A stretch of 64,000 nucleotides of DNA from positions 1 through 64,000 of the forward strand of contig JASANC010005145.1 of assembly GCA_030248135.1 (NCBI GenBank), given 5' to 3'. How positions within the stretch are numbered: position 1 is the first letter of the stretch; each line of letters begins with the position of its first letter. A program made the translations under genes and the position numbers. This stretch comes from Theristus sp. LFF4_11. Lineage: Eukaryota; Nematoda; Chromadorea; Monhysterida; Xyalidae. The notes under the pieces were generated by a model that saw only the letters and a program-made list of their open reading frames with translations, was not told the DNA's origin and ran no database searches. Of this stretch, positions 11,101-22,343 are shown piece after piece.

Positions 11101-14100
11101 GCCACTGAGTGGTCGAATGTCGTATATTGTTCATTAAGACAGTGCCGGAAATTTCGAAACAATTTGCCACTTCTTTTTGGGACACCCCCTAAGTCAGCCA
11201 TAATTCAAATGCAGCCACTTATTACCAGGTCGCATTCCGAGTCTGTACGGTGTCCGATGCGTGGCGATGGCCTGGCTTATCATAGGGCACAGTCATCTGT
11301 TCGCCGTGCCGCACACCTCCAATCTCGCGCACATGCTCCAAGAAACCACCACGAATCCACTGTCGCAGTTGATTCTGAACGCCTCCATGAATGTGGACAC
11401 GTTTTTCACGATCAGCGGACTGCTCGCGGCGTATCAGTGGGCGAGACGGTTCGGTTTCGTTTGTTTTTTGTTGGAGTTTCCAGGATTTTTAGCCAAGTAT
11501 CAGTTCTTTGCTTTGAAGGCAAGGCGGCGTACTACTGAGACACTCGATCGGAACCCACTTTACCAGTGCAACCATGAGACACTGAAAACGTCCACTCAAC
11601 AGAAAACTGAACAAAATCTAGAGGTTATGGTAGCTCACTCAACAAAAGTAACCCTTTTTTCACAATTTCCCAATGGTACCTCAACAAAATCGTGCATTCA
11701 TCCATCACGCAAGATCGTGTTAAATTTGTTGAGCCAGTGGTATAGCTCAACAATTTGTTGAGTAAACGCTCTCAGTCAGTGGAGCCCGACTCTTTCAGCA
11801 TCAAACGGCAACGCCAGAAATCCACGAAAGTGCCCACCGAGCACAAACGACCGCCGATCGACTGGTCACTTTGGCACCCGAGGAATCTCGCCGTCTGCTT
11901 CGTGCATCGCGTCGCCAGACTGCTGGTGCCGTACGTGTTCGTGTTGACTGTTGGGTTCACGGTGTTCCCGGCGATGGCGCACGGGCCTGCCTGGCTGCGC
12001 GATCAGTTGATCGGTTTGTGTTTATACCGTATTACCCCCATTAAACCCCCCCCCCCACCAATAATCCCCCCCACACCAATAAACCCCCACCCCTAAAAGT
12101 CGCTGACGTATTAATCCCCCATGGGGGTTTATTGGGGGTAATACGGTACATACGTATGCTGACGTACGGCGGTTTATACATGACGTATGCTGACGTACGT
12201 CGACGTACGTCATGTATGAACGGCAGTATGCAATAACACGAGACCTAAGGTGACGTGATGTGACGTGCCGTGCTGTATGCGCATACGTTAGGTATAAACG
12301 GGCCTTTACGGTTTTCTCTGTCACTCGTATGACAACACGCAGTTTGCTGATTGGTCAGACAGAAATTGTCGAGGTTGGAACACGCGAGGAAATTTCAGGC
12401 GATTCTACAGGTATTCCATCAAACAGTCAACACATTTGGTTGTTTCACCGAAACATTTGGTCCACACTGTAGTCAACAACAGTTACCATATGAAACGACG
12501 ACAAAGTATCGCCCATTGTTGATTGCGGCGTGACTGACAAAAATCATATAGCCATGTATTTTTTGCCTACCCCCGCTGGAATCCTGTCTGCATCACCACT
12601 AAAGTGCAATTCATTCAATTAGCCAATCAGCTTGCAGCATATAACCAACCGCAGGCGCCCAATGCGAGGACACCGACGACTGGTGGCGACATCTGTTGCA
12701 CATCAGCAACTACTTCGAGATGCGTTGTCTGCCGTGGATGTGGTACCTTGCGCTGGACATGCAGTACTTTCTCGTTGCTCCCGCCTTGTTTGCACTGATG
12801 GCTTGGGTTGGTGATACTGGCTAACATTGAGACGGCTGTATTGGGTGCTGATTTGGGTTACAATTACAAGAGAACTTTTTGCTGATAAATAACGGGTATT
12901 TCATTAACGATTACATGTAAACAAAAAAATTTCTGTTGTAAACACTGATTGAAATCGAAGATAGTTGGGATTTGCGATTTTCCGGGATGGCTAAAAGCGT
13001 TAACCGACTTGTCTAGCGCAACTCCGTGTCTATTGGTTTCTGCATGCTGCTTGTGTCACTGTCGATGTTTCTGGCTGGCTATCTCACGATCACCAATCGA
13101 TATCCGCCGCATATGATGCTGTTTCTGCCCGATCAACACTTCAACAACACGGCGCTCAAGGTTGGATGGAAGTTGAATTGAAAACACACACACGCACACC
13201 ACTGAAAACCGTTTCCAACTTTTTGCAAAACATGGCTAAGCGCTCCATCTATTGTGGGTGGGGTCAGTCTCAGTTGTTCACCACATTCCGCGTGTTTTCA
13301 AACAAACGCTATGCTGCCGCTAAAGAAATGTTGAAAGAAATACCGTAAAGTCTTGCATATAAGGTTCCTCCCACTTATAAGACCCCCACCCAAAAGTGGG
13401 CGGAGTGTCACACGGCGGGAAACCAAAAAAATCAAAATTTTGACTTGGTCAATATCCTACCCCGTTTATAAGGCCCGAAATTCCTAATGTTCGCTTTATA
13501 AGACCTCCTCCCACTTATAAGGTTGTCACACGAAATTCTACTTTTTTTCAGAAATTTTTGATTTTCAAATTTATATAAGGAGACCTTATATGCAAGACTT
13601 TACGGTATTTACAGCGTTGTAGCAGACAGTACAGCAAAGCAGCAAAGCAGATAACCGACCAATTGGTGAAACTTCAAATTTTAATTGTGGCCACCTTGGT
13701 TTCTTGTTTCTTGATGCGGTTTTCTTGAGTCCATTATTTTGCTAAAATCGTTGTCTCTCTTTAAAAACCCAAATTTGTAAAAATGCACAACTTCAAAATG
13801 TCTCCCACTCAGGAAGCATTCACGAGCGTCTACGCACAGCCGTTCACCCGAATGGGTCCGTACGTTGTTGGCGCGATGTGCGGCTGGCAACTGGTGACCA
13901 AGGGCCCGTTCTTCCACATCGGCGGCCGATTGGCATACGCACTGTGGGCGGTCGCTGCTATTGGCGTGCTCTGGCCGGTGTTTGGAGGTAAGAAAGAAGA
14001 GTTTTGCTTATACAGTCGAACTCGAAATTATAGGGATCAGCTGATTGGCTGGTGATCACGTGATGCATGCTTTCTGTGCGTGCAATGCTGTGGAGGCACA

Positions 14101-16834
14101 GTTTTGTTTGCACAGAAAGCGTGCATCACGTGATCACCAACCAATCAGCGGAGTCCCTATAATTTCGAGTTAGACTGTACGTGACATCAATCGAACTTGT
14201 TTCTGCGCCAGAAACCGTGTTCTGAACTTGTTGATCTTTTCAATAATTGCGCATTTCCGGTCTTCCGCTGTACTTTGGCTACCACTCCACTGGCTACGTG
14301 TTCTTGTACGCCGCATGCGCGCGATGTGTGTTCTCACTGGCTGTTTGCATCGTGATCTGGTTGTGTCAGGTGGGGTGACGTTGATGCTGATGAATGAAAC
14401 TTCAAGTAGCGAGAGAGTGGCGATTTAGTGGACTGGAGAACAACAGACATTACAGCGAAAATGATCACATTATATAGGAGATCACGGGTAATTAATTGCA
14501 TCTATAATTACGATAATCGCCCATCATCAACTTGAATATTGTCAGAAACATTTTTGAAGATTGTAAACGGTCAAAACACTGAAGCCAACAGAATCTATCG
14601 CGCGGTGAAACGAAACCAGTAAACAAAAGTCTTAACTAATTCTCAAACACTACATTAAAACGCTTGTTGGCAGAATTTGATAAAAAATGCGCCTTTTCAG
14701 GCCGAAACACGGCCGAAATTAATCGTTCGTGCCCTCTGTTGGCCCGGCTGGCGTCCGTTTGCGCGTCTGACCTACTGCGCGTATCTGTCGCATGAATTAC
14801 TGATCATTTGGTTCTACCATTCGGAGCACGCACCGCTCTACTATTCAAGTTCGTTCATGGAAATTGAAAGTAATGCTTTCACGTTTTGATCGGAAGTAAT
14901 CAATCATGCGTGTGCTGTTTGTGTGAACACACGAGTTCCTGAGTGCCATGACAGACACCAAAATTCTCATCAGACCGCCGCTGATAGCTGAGTATCGTTT
15001 TAGCGCTTGCGTTTTTCAGCCTGGACACAAGCGCGCATTCATGAAACAGTATTTACGGACCGCGCAGCTATATTTTGAACACAGCTAAGCGTCACTAAAT
15101 CATGAATGCCGCTTAAGAACGTGTGATAGTGCATGCTGTACGACGGTTGGTTCAGCAGACGTGTTCTCATTTGCTATTTATTCTATTTGCTATTTGCTAC
15201 AAACAAACACAGGCAACTGGCACACCATTATGCGCGCGTTCATGCACGTTGGCGCTGCGTACGTGCTTGCGTTACCGTTCAGGTGAACCAAAATGTGCAT
15301 TTCTTTCATGAAACTCCGAAAATCTCGTGAACAAATCAGCGAGCTGCCTTATGCAAATAATAGCAAAATTTACTCGATAATACGGTGAAACTTTGCATTT
15401 CTGTTCAGTCTCTGTGTCGAGTGCCCACCAATGGCCGTTGAGCGACTGTTGTTCCGTCGCGTACCGCGCGTCTGCGCCAGATTCAGACACCACCACAAAC
15501 GAAAAAAAGGGAAAAGGTGCGCTGCTTTCCGAACAGCTGGACAATATACCGTATTACCTCCAATTAACCCCCATGGGGGATTAATACGTCAGCGACTTTT
15601 AGGGGTGGGGGTTTGGGGCTCCTTTGGTAGCACAATTTCACCAATGTCACTGCATTCAGCCACTGAATTCGCTGGGTATGTGTTTCAAACAGGTTTCCAA
15701 TTAACCCCCATGGGAGTTTATTGGTGGGGGGATTAATGGTGGGGGGTTTAATGGGGGTAATACGGTACAAGGATTAAGTGTTTGAATGGCACACGCTGAC
15801 TGGCTGTACAGTACAGTCGAACTCCTAAATTATAGGGAATCAGCGGATTGGTTGGTGATCACATGAATGCATATTCTTTCCGCGTAAACGAAACTCCGCC
15901 CGTAAGCATGCGCATCACGTGATCACCAACGACTACGCTGAGTCCCTAGAAATTTGAGTTCGACTGCACGTACTACAGCGCACCATACAGTCCAAAAAAC
16001 GGTCCATATTCCTTCACCATTCATCGGTGCATCATTCGATTTCGACACCCCCACAACTTTATCCAATGGCATCCAAAAGAAACGTTGTTTTTTTCGCGCA
16101 GCCAAATCGCGCGTCGCATCAATTCGCAGCAGCGCACGAAGATTTGGGTGAACGAACCGGAGACGCGACTCACGGACACGCTTACACAGTGCGACGATGA
16201 CGACGACGCAAATGAGGCAGCGGGCAGGGAGGAACGGGGCGGAGAAACGGGCGAATCGATCACTGTGGACGATGACTGCTCGCAGGTGCATTCGATTGGA
16301 TATATTGGGTTTGAATTGCGCACACTGATTGGTTGATCGATACACGATCGCACCAATCAAGTCTGCCTCTGCTGTCAAGTGGATCAGCGTTTTGTTTCAA
16401 ATCGCGTCGAGTGCAGCGAGAAACACGGTGGACAAAAAAGGCAACGTTCGACCACAAGTTTGAAAAAGCTCGCGCCTTGTTTCGCCGTACCAATTCGCCG
16501 GCAGGTACACTGGCAATCAATGCGGCAAAATCAGCTAAGCTCAAGTCTCGAGTGTAGGAACGACAATCAATTTTCATTGCAACACTAACAACATTCCTGT
16601 ATCATCATTCATCCATTCCAGTTGCACGTTTTCCATCATTTCCAGTGCACCAGCAGCAGTAGCAGCAATCTCAGCACAGCCACGTGCAGCGGCGCCTCCA
16701 CAGCAATGACCAACATCGACTCATTGCCGTCATCCACGCAACGCTCGAAACACCACGACTTGCATGTGGACTACGTTGACTCCGTGAAGGATGCATACAC
16801 GTGCAATCGGGAGAGCTTCGTCATAAAATTCTAA
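8175..16834 (+). CDS. nrf-6: NRF-6/NDG-4-type transmembrane acyltransferase
   Basis: Twenty exons: 8175-8283, 8408-8812, 9107-9259, 9415-9541, 9731-9821, 10093-10352, 10605-10719, 10844-10979, 11229-11458, 11776-12013, 12655-12806, 13017-13160, 13813-13987, 14260-14369, 14701-14869, 15213-15282, 15409-15516, 16102-16285, 16388-16504, 16622-16834; about 1,101 residues. Signal peptide, then an N-terminal NRF domain (LDAWGRPAAG, GNLLWYGDYGQCV, WGVCVPPECH), then from about residue 466 a multi-pass acyltransferase-3 domain with IPSLYGVRCVAMAWLIIGHS, NVDTFFTISGLL and LTYCAYLSHELLI. A polar tail of about 170 residues follows. Family members act in lipid or yolk and drug uptake in nematode epithelia (known for C. 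elegans nrf-6/ndg-4). The exon 9/10 join is ambiguous (11453/11780 is equally in phase). The acceptor of exon 14 lacks AG. An AATAAA lies near 16975. Confidence 0.85.
12025..12148. mobile_element. MITE family 3, copy 1 (C-rich)
   Basis: About 124 bp in an intron of the NRF-type gene. The terminal inverted repeat is TACCGTATTACCCCCATTAA against GGGGGTAATACGGTA, with runs of C and an internal CCCCCATGGGGG palindrome. The second copy is at 15547. Confidence 0.8.
13341..13608 (+). mobile_element. MITE family 2, copy 1
   Basis: About 268 bp in an intron of the NRF-type gene. The ends are TACCGTAAAGTCTTGCATAT and its inverted complement. Inside are inverted CTCCCACTTATAAG words and a CCCACCCAAAAGTGGG palindrome. 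Copies are at 23181 and, inverted, at 27490. Confidence 0.85.
14013..14177. mobile_element. MITE family 1, copy 2
   Basis: About 165-bp foldback in an intron of the NRF-type gene. It starts CAGTCGAACTCGAAATTATA and ends TATAATTTCGAGTTAGACTG, with TA next to both ends. It lies just upstream of the exon whose acceptor lacks AG. Confidence 0.8.
15033..15112. mobile_element. MITE family 4, copy 2
   Basis: About 80-bp palindrome with arms GCGCATTCATGAAACAGTAT and AAATCATGAATGCC, related to copies at 7022 and 28571. The right arm has lost a few bases. It lies in an intron of the NRF-type gene. Confidence 0.7.
15547..15767. mobile_element. MITE family 3, copy 2
   Basis: About 220 bp with TACCGTATTACC / GGGGGTAATACGGTA ends and internal AACCCCCATGGG words, in the intron after 15516 of the NRF-type gene. 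It is longer than the first copy because of about 75 bp of unrelated sequence between two C-rich half elements, suggesting one element inserted into or recombined with another. Confidence 0.7.
15814..15966. mobile_element. MITE family 1, copy 3
   Basis: About 153-bp foldback with CAGTCGAACTCCTAAATTAT at the left and AAATTTGAGTTCGACTG at the right. The arms have diverged more than in other copies. Same intron as the family 3 copy just upstream. Confidence 0.75.
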
Positions 16835-17451
16835 ACTGCACCAGCAAAAGAAACACAATCATGCTCAAACAAGACATTTATCCAGTCGATTTGTGCAATC
16901 AACTCAATGACAAAAACATGCGCGAAATCATTCCGACAAAAAAAATGTAAGAAGCCTGTGCAGCATAAAGATCCAATAAAGACAAGTAAGTCAAACTCAA
17001 TGGCAATGAAAAACATACAGAACACTGATTCTTCATCTCGGGAACCGCACGAAAAACAAAATAAAAAAATACCACAAAACACGACAAGCAGCTGAAGGAA
17101 AATGACAAGTCAAGCAATACGACACGAAAAGCGGTGCAAACTGGCAACATTTGAACACTGACACCAATGAAACCGCAGAGAGCTGCTCACAAGCATGTGA
17201 CAAAACTGAAATATGGCACGGCATGACCGAATCTAACAAAGCAAAATTGCAGCAAACTCCAAAATAAAACGCAAAATCTTGTATTTCACTCGAATGAAGC
17301 ATTGTCACATTAAGGAACACAATACAAATCTCCACCAAAAAGTTGCCAAGTTTGAAAAAAAGTAGAATATCAAACTGATAAAAAAACTCAACCGACCACA
17401 GCAAATGGAAAAGAGATGAAAAACCTGTAAAACACAACAACGACGACCACA
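16835..17451. other. Convergent spacer, NRF gene and swiprosin gene
   Basis: About 0.6 kb between the stop of the plus-strand NRF-type gene and the stop of the minus-strand swiprosin gene, so it must hold both 3' UTRs. An AATAAA near 16975 fits the plus-strand gene. No other feature seen. Confidence 0.5.
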
Positions 17452-20400
17452 TCAAGCATTGCCGAGCGTTTTGAAAGCGGCCTGCTTCTGGAGGAACTCA
17501 GCCCTGCTCTTTTTCTTGCTTTCCTCCTCCATCCGGCGTTCCTCTTGCTCCTGGCGAATCTCCGCTTCGAACGACGTGTCACGATTCAGTTCGTCGATCT
17601 ACACAGAAACGTTAGCAAATGTGCATGACAAGTCTTGCGAAGTCGCTTTTAAAGCCGGATTTGTTTCGTGTTCAATTATTGAAAGAGGTGCAGGCACATT
17701 TTATCTGATGATGCCTGGATCAGTTTTCTATATTTCTAAAAAAAACATGAAAGCCGTAAATGCAGACACCGCAAATGAAGACCGTAACAGCTTTGTCATC
17801 AAGGTCAGCTTTGCATTGGCTGCATCAGCGTTGCTGGTAATGAACCACGGAATCGGCGTAGCACAACGTTTCGGTTAGTAGAATTTCGAAAATCGAAAAA
17901 TCGAATGCCACAAGTTCAGCCAGAGCCGGAGGCCACTTTGATCAACCACTACAAACCGAACTACAATCACAACGACTGATTTACCAGAAAAGCTACAACG
18001 CAACATCTTCAAAAAAGTAAAAAAGAGTAATACGAAAGCACACCTTCGCTTCGAAGAAATTCTTGGCGCCGACAACGCCCTCCTTGGAGACATCGACACA
18101 GGTGAGTCGAGCCAACTGCGCTAGGGCAGAGTCGTTCAATAGCTCACCAGTGGCCAGTTTGCGAAAGATCAACAGAAACTGCAAGCAAGCAGCGATCGCA
18201 AATCAATCAAACGCACAGTTGGTACGGAGTGGCCGAGTAAACATGGCACCCTTTTTCAGGGTGCACGCAGCGCGCGAAATTTGAATGAACGAAAAAGACT
18301 TGAATGACAGAAATTTGAATGCGACTAATCCCGCCGTGATGGAGAATACAAGGACTGCGTTATACTTATTTATTCGGCCACACTGTAAGTTACACCAGAT
18401 TGCAATGTGGTCGGTCGGTTGTGCACTGGTGCCATGAAAACACACGACACAACTGTTGCCAACCAATCAATTCGTCCATGGCACTCTGATCGAGAATTCA
18501 TGTCGATTATCTTTCTTTCTTGTTCCGCGACTCAATGGATAGGAGAACAGTTTCATGCGTGATGCCGCAACTCAAAACCGGCTGAATTGAGATACGAAAG
18601 AGTACTCACTCTGTCAATTTGAATTTGCCGCCTCAAGCAAAACACCAATTTCCATGGTACGTCTGCAAAAACGCAACGAGTCACAGACGCAGAAACAAGA
18701 CGGAGCGTACCAGAGCGTCCGAGCGGTGACACACGACAACAAGAGGCAAAATGGCACCAGTGGCAGCAATAATGACCAACAAAACAACCAAAGACAGCGC
18801 AGTTGCACACATTCCCCTTCGTCCAACCTCCCGAACGCTGATCTTGTTGTCCTTGTCCTCGTCCACCTGTTTGATCATCGCCTTCAGCGTCAGATGCGTC
18901 TGCGGTTCGCCCAATTTCTCCATCATCAATTTCAGCTCGTCGAAACAAATGAAGCCGTCGCGATTGACGTCGTATCTGCAAGAAGCTAATTTTTTTCAAA
19001 ATTGGGATAAGGATAAGGATGGGAACTTCCACGTTCACACTGGTTTGCTGCAGTGTAATGGGACAACAGTACAGCCCAAACGTTCTCATTCAGTTCCAAC
19101 CAACAGGTTTTTTCACCCTGTTCGTCAGGCTTTCCAGCTTTCAGAAATCAAAAGCGCGATGCAAAAACTCAGCCCACCCACGGTTTCGATACAATTAGTT
19201 GCTTTGTTTGGTGTAATTTAGTGTAGATTAAAATCTCCAGATCAATAAAGAAATGAACAATTCTGTTAGGCGATTTTTTTCGCCAATCTATAAATTCAAA
19301 CAGAATTCCGTCAAGTGGGAGCTTTTGTGTCGTCGTGTGAAACACACAGCCGAGCGAGGCTTGATCCCCCAAGCTCAAGGACAATAAACCAGCAAACCGA
19401 CGCATTAGCACCAGGGCATACCAGCCAGCTGCTGCTGCAAAAAACCAATCAACTTCAATCGATAAAACGAAATCACACCAAAACGCATACTTGTTGAATG
19501 TCTCTTGAAACGATTTGATCTGCTTGCGGCTGAACTCCGGAAACTCGCTGTATAAACTGCGACCTTTGTGGTACGGCACATTGTCGACTGGTTTGCCTGC
19601 GAACAAAAAAAAACAATGAAAATATGAAAAAAAAACCGACAGTACCAAAACTCTCCAAGACCAACGAATACAGTCTTATCAACGACACAGCCGTCCGCAT
19701 CCGACCGAGCCCGCTCGATCGGCCAAATTGCGTCACTACACATTTGCCACCCTGGGCGATGAACAACAACAATGCAGTCTTATGGGCGACGGGGCACTAG
19801 CATCCGAGCGAGCCGTCGCGTTTTGACAGTGGACGAAAAGCATCGCTGAAGCTCACGCGGCAGTCATTTGCAGCCTCCGCCTGTCTGATGAAATTGGTGC
19901 CACACATCTTCCGTTGTGCCGTCAACAACAACGGTTGCGTTTTTTTCAGACAGTTGTGCCCGTCTTTGAGAGTTATGCTAGGAACGGTTAATGCAGATGT
20001 TTTTCGTCTGTTTGCCATGACTGATGTTGTGCGTTGAAATAAAGAATCTGAAACTGAAACTCAATTTTAGCCATTTAGCCAGCAGTGATCCGTGACAGTG
20101 CAGTGCCCAGCATAGAAATTCAACGGTCGGTTGTTTGGTGCGATCAATGAACAACGATCCCACGGCCAGAAAGGCGTTCACAAATGACACGAAAAACACA
20201 CACACACAAAACCCCGCCCCGACGACGCCTCCTCACCCTCGTTAATGTCCTGTCTTCGCGCCAAACGATTCTGAAGTTCCTCATCGATCAGCGGCGGATC
20301 GTCGGCGGCGGGCGGCAATTTCGACGACGACGCGTTCGATGACATTGAGGAATGGTTGGGCGCCGCGGCGACGACGACGTTGCCCTTGGATCGATTGTCA

Positions 20401-21487
20401 CCACACTGTGGCTGGACGACGGTCGTTGTTTGGTTGTTGATTGTGCGCTGTGAAGGAAAAGTCAAACAACAACAAAATGAAATTTCAAAATAATTTTTTT
20501 TCATGGGGAAGGAAAAATTATTCTAAAGAGCGACGACATTTCTGTCTGCGATGTGCTTGTGGACAGTTTTATTAAAACACGGTTGGGATTATTTACATGA
20601 ACTTGTTTCGCTATCGCACACTGTACGCTTGCTGGTCTGGCATCACACAACAACAACCAACTGGTTTTCTAGGCTGGCTGTTTTAGACAGAAACACAACT
20701 AAACGACAAAAGAAGAATTTGTTATTTTGTTGGTGATAATGCTCCAATGAACTATGGTTTGAATTTGAACCACCACAGACAACTATTGAGCTTGGTTTTC
20801 AGTGTGGAACGATTAAGCTGCCAAACCCAACTGCCCAAAGCCTAGCTGTCAAAGTTTTGAGTGTGAGTCACAGCTGGAATAAACAGAACCATGTCTTCCA
20901 AGTCAACAAAAAAAGGAAATTGAATCCCACATTATATAATACGTTCCGTCCATGATTCAAACAGCTGAACAAATATTATACTGCTGAATGAGCCAAGATG
21001 CGCTTGCTTGAATGAATTTATGAACATGGATGAGCAAACCATGCCAACCTACGGCCACAGTCAAGGGCCAAGGCATGCGATTTGGCGAACAACTCCGAAG
21101 GCCCAAAACATGAAAACAAATTCATTCATGGTTTCCGAAACCGGCGCGCTAACAAATAAATAAAATAACATGAATGAATGAGGTTTCCGTTTCGTTATGA
21201 TCAGTTCGTTAAAATTCCATAATGGACTCATAATGCGATTCCATGACAGAAACAAACAAGCAAAGCAAACCTTCAGCTACATCAAGATCAAACAAGAACA
21301 AAAGCTCGCAATTCAACGTTTTATTTAAAATTTTTACGAGGAGAATACAATTACTAAATTTCCACAGACAAACCGGATTCGACTCAGTCGCTGGCGCCGT
21401 TGGTGGACCGTTTTCCTTGCCACTCTGTGCTTCATCGATTTTGCGCTGCTGACGGCTGAGCTTTGCGAGCAGTTCACGTTCCATCAT
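17452..21487 (-). CDS. EFHD2: Swiprosin (EF-hand domain protein EFHD1/2 ortholog)
   Basis: Six exons on the minus strand: 21374-21487, 20237-20447, 19491-19596, 18828-18975, 18044-18178, 17452-17598; 286 residues, all joins in phase. Calcium-binding, actin-associated cytoskeletal adaptor (known for EFHD1/2 and fly Swip-1). The N-terminus ELLAKLSRQQRK matches the start of swiprosins. A low-complexity Ala/Ser/Asn stretch follows, then FSRKQIKSF, EF-hand 1 (DVNRDGFICFDEL), KLMMEKLGEPQTHL, EF-hand 2 (DEDKDNKISVREF), LLIFRKLATGEL, GAKNFFEAK and a charged C-terminal coiled coil ending in QKQAAFKTLGNA. Both EF-hand loops have acidic ligands at positions 1, 3 and 12. The first exon sits about 0.9 kb upstream of the second. 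A shorter start at 20345 is possible but would lose the conserved N-terminus. Confidence 0.92.
21130..21168 (+). mobile_element. SINE fragment (3' end, plus strand)
   Basis: A truncated copy of only the SINE 3' end: GTTTCCGAAACCGGCGCGC followed by an AAATAAATAAAA tail. Same words in the opposite orientation at 21917 and 62393. It lies in intron 1 of the swiprosin gene. Confidence 0.6.
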
Positions 21488-21507
21488 AAAATTGTTGAAT
21501 TGAGGGT

Positions 21508-21857
21508 GGAGTAGGCAAAAAATTCGGTTTTTTGATAAAAATTTCAGTTTTTTCTACAAGTTGGGCTTGTTCGAAGCGTCTCTTCGAGCTGAGTTCAGCT
21601 AGACAATTTCAGAGCGACCCGGTATACTATAAGAGCGCAAATTGTGTTTTATTGAGTTTTTGTCCATTTCATGGAGGGAAAGTTGCATTTTCTTTCAACA
21701 GTAAAACAGAGGACAATTTTTAGCGTGTGGTTGAATAATGAATCGTTCGTTGTGGTTGTTTCTCTTTGGGGAAATAACCAAAATTTGGCTGTGTTTTTTA
21801 ATATTTCTTTGCTCAGCCTTGTCTTAGTCTGCCTTCAATTAGGGTTGTAAAAACAAA
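21508..21857 (-). mobile_element. Diverged inverted copy of the nested 1-kb element
   Basis: Reads as the reverse complement of roughly 47640-47910, with shared words such as TTGTTCGAAGCGTCTC, GAGCTGAGTTCA, AACAGTAAAACAG and GGGAAAGTTGCATTTTC. The middle of the element is missing and the ends are degraded. It proves that the sequence at 46917-47959 is a dispersed repeat. Confidence 0.75.
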
Positions 21858-21916
21858 AATCTCATTTTTGTTCAAAAATCTCATTTTTGTTCTTTTTTTC
21901 TTTTTGAAACTCACAG

Positions 21917-21986
21917 TTTTTTTTAATTTATTTATTTGTACGCGCGCCGGTTCCGGAAACCCGAAGGTACCAAACTCCGGCGGAGA
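21917..21986 (-). mobile_element. SINE fragment (3' end, minus strand)
   Basis: Contains TTTATTTATTTGTA then GCGCGCCGGTTCCGGAAACC, AAGGTACCAAACTCCGGCGG, as in the 3' half of the longer SINE at 62393-62627. No tRNA-like head is present. Confidence 0.65.
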
Positions 21987-22343
21987 GAACTTATCATCAT
22001 TGTGACTTTTTGAATTGAAAATGATTGTGTGAGTGAGTGATACACATGCAAAAGAAGCCTATGGGAGCGGGACCACCAATAAACATGGTTGAATAATATG
22101 TGTTTACTATCATGTTTGTTTGGAATAACCTGAATGAGCGGTTCGGAACGAACAAATCATGAATGTCAGTTGCCATAGCAACTACGTGCGGCATGAACAC
22201 GAAAGAAACACAATTTTTAGTCTCATTGGTTCTTAAAATTTACTTCGTTCATTTGCTTCTTTTCCAGAGGTTTATGCAACTAAGCTGGTTCAATTTTAGA
22301 CATTTAAAGTTGCTTTGGAAGATTCTCCAGTCACCTATTTGCC

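Larger units (their letters stand above)
21488..22343. other. Spacer between divergent swiprosin and TMEM216 genes
   Basis: About 0.85 kb, presumably with the promoters of both divergent genes. Much of it is a decayed copy of the element also found at 46917 and a SINE fragment, listed separately. Confidence 0.5.

Noticed and set aside
15517..15767. Extension of the NRF-type exon through 15547-15736 as an open frame
   Set aside because: This frame reads into the C-rich MITE. A donor at 15517 joins in phase to the next well-supported exon at 16102.
18553..19089. 178-codon minus-strand frame as a separate protein
   Set aside because: It is a shadow in another frame over swiprosin exon 18828-18975 and its flanking introns.
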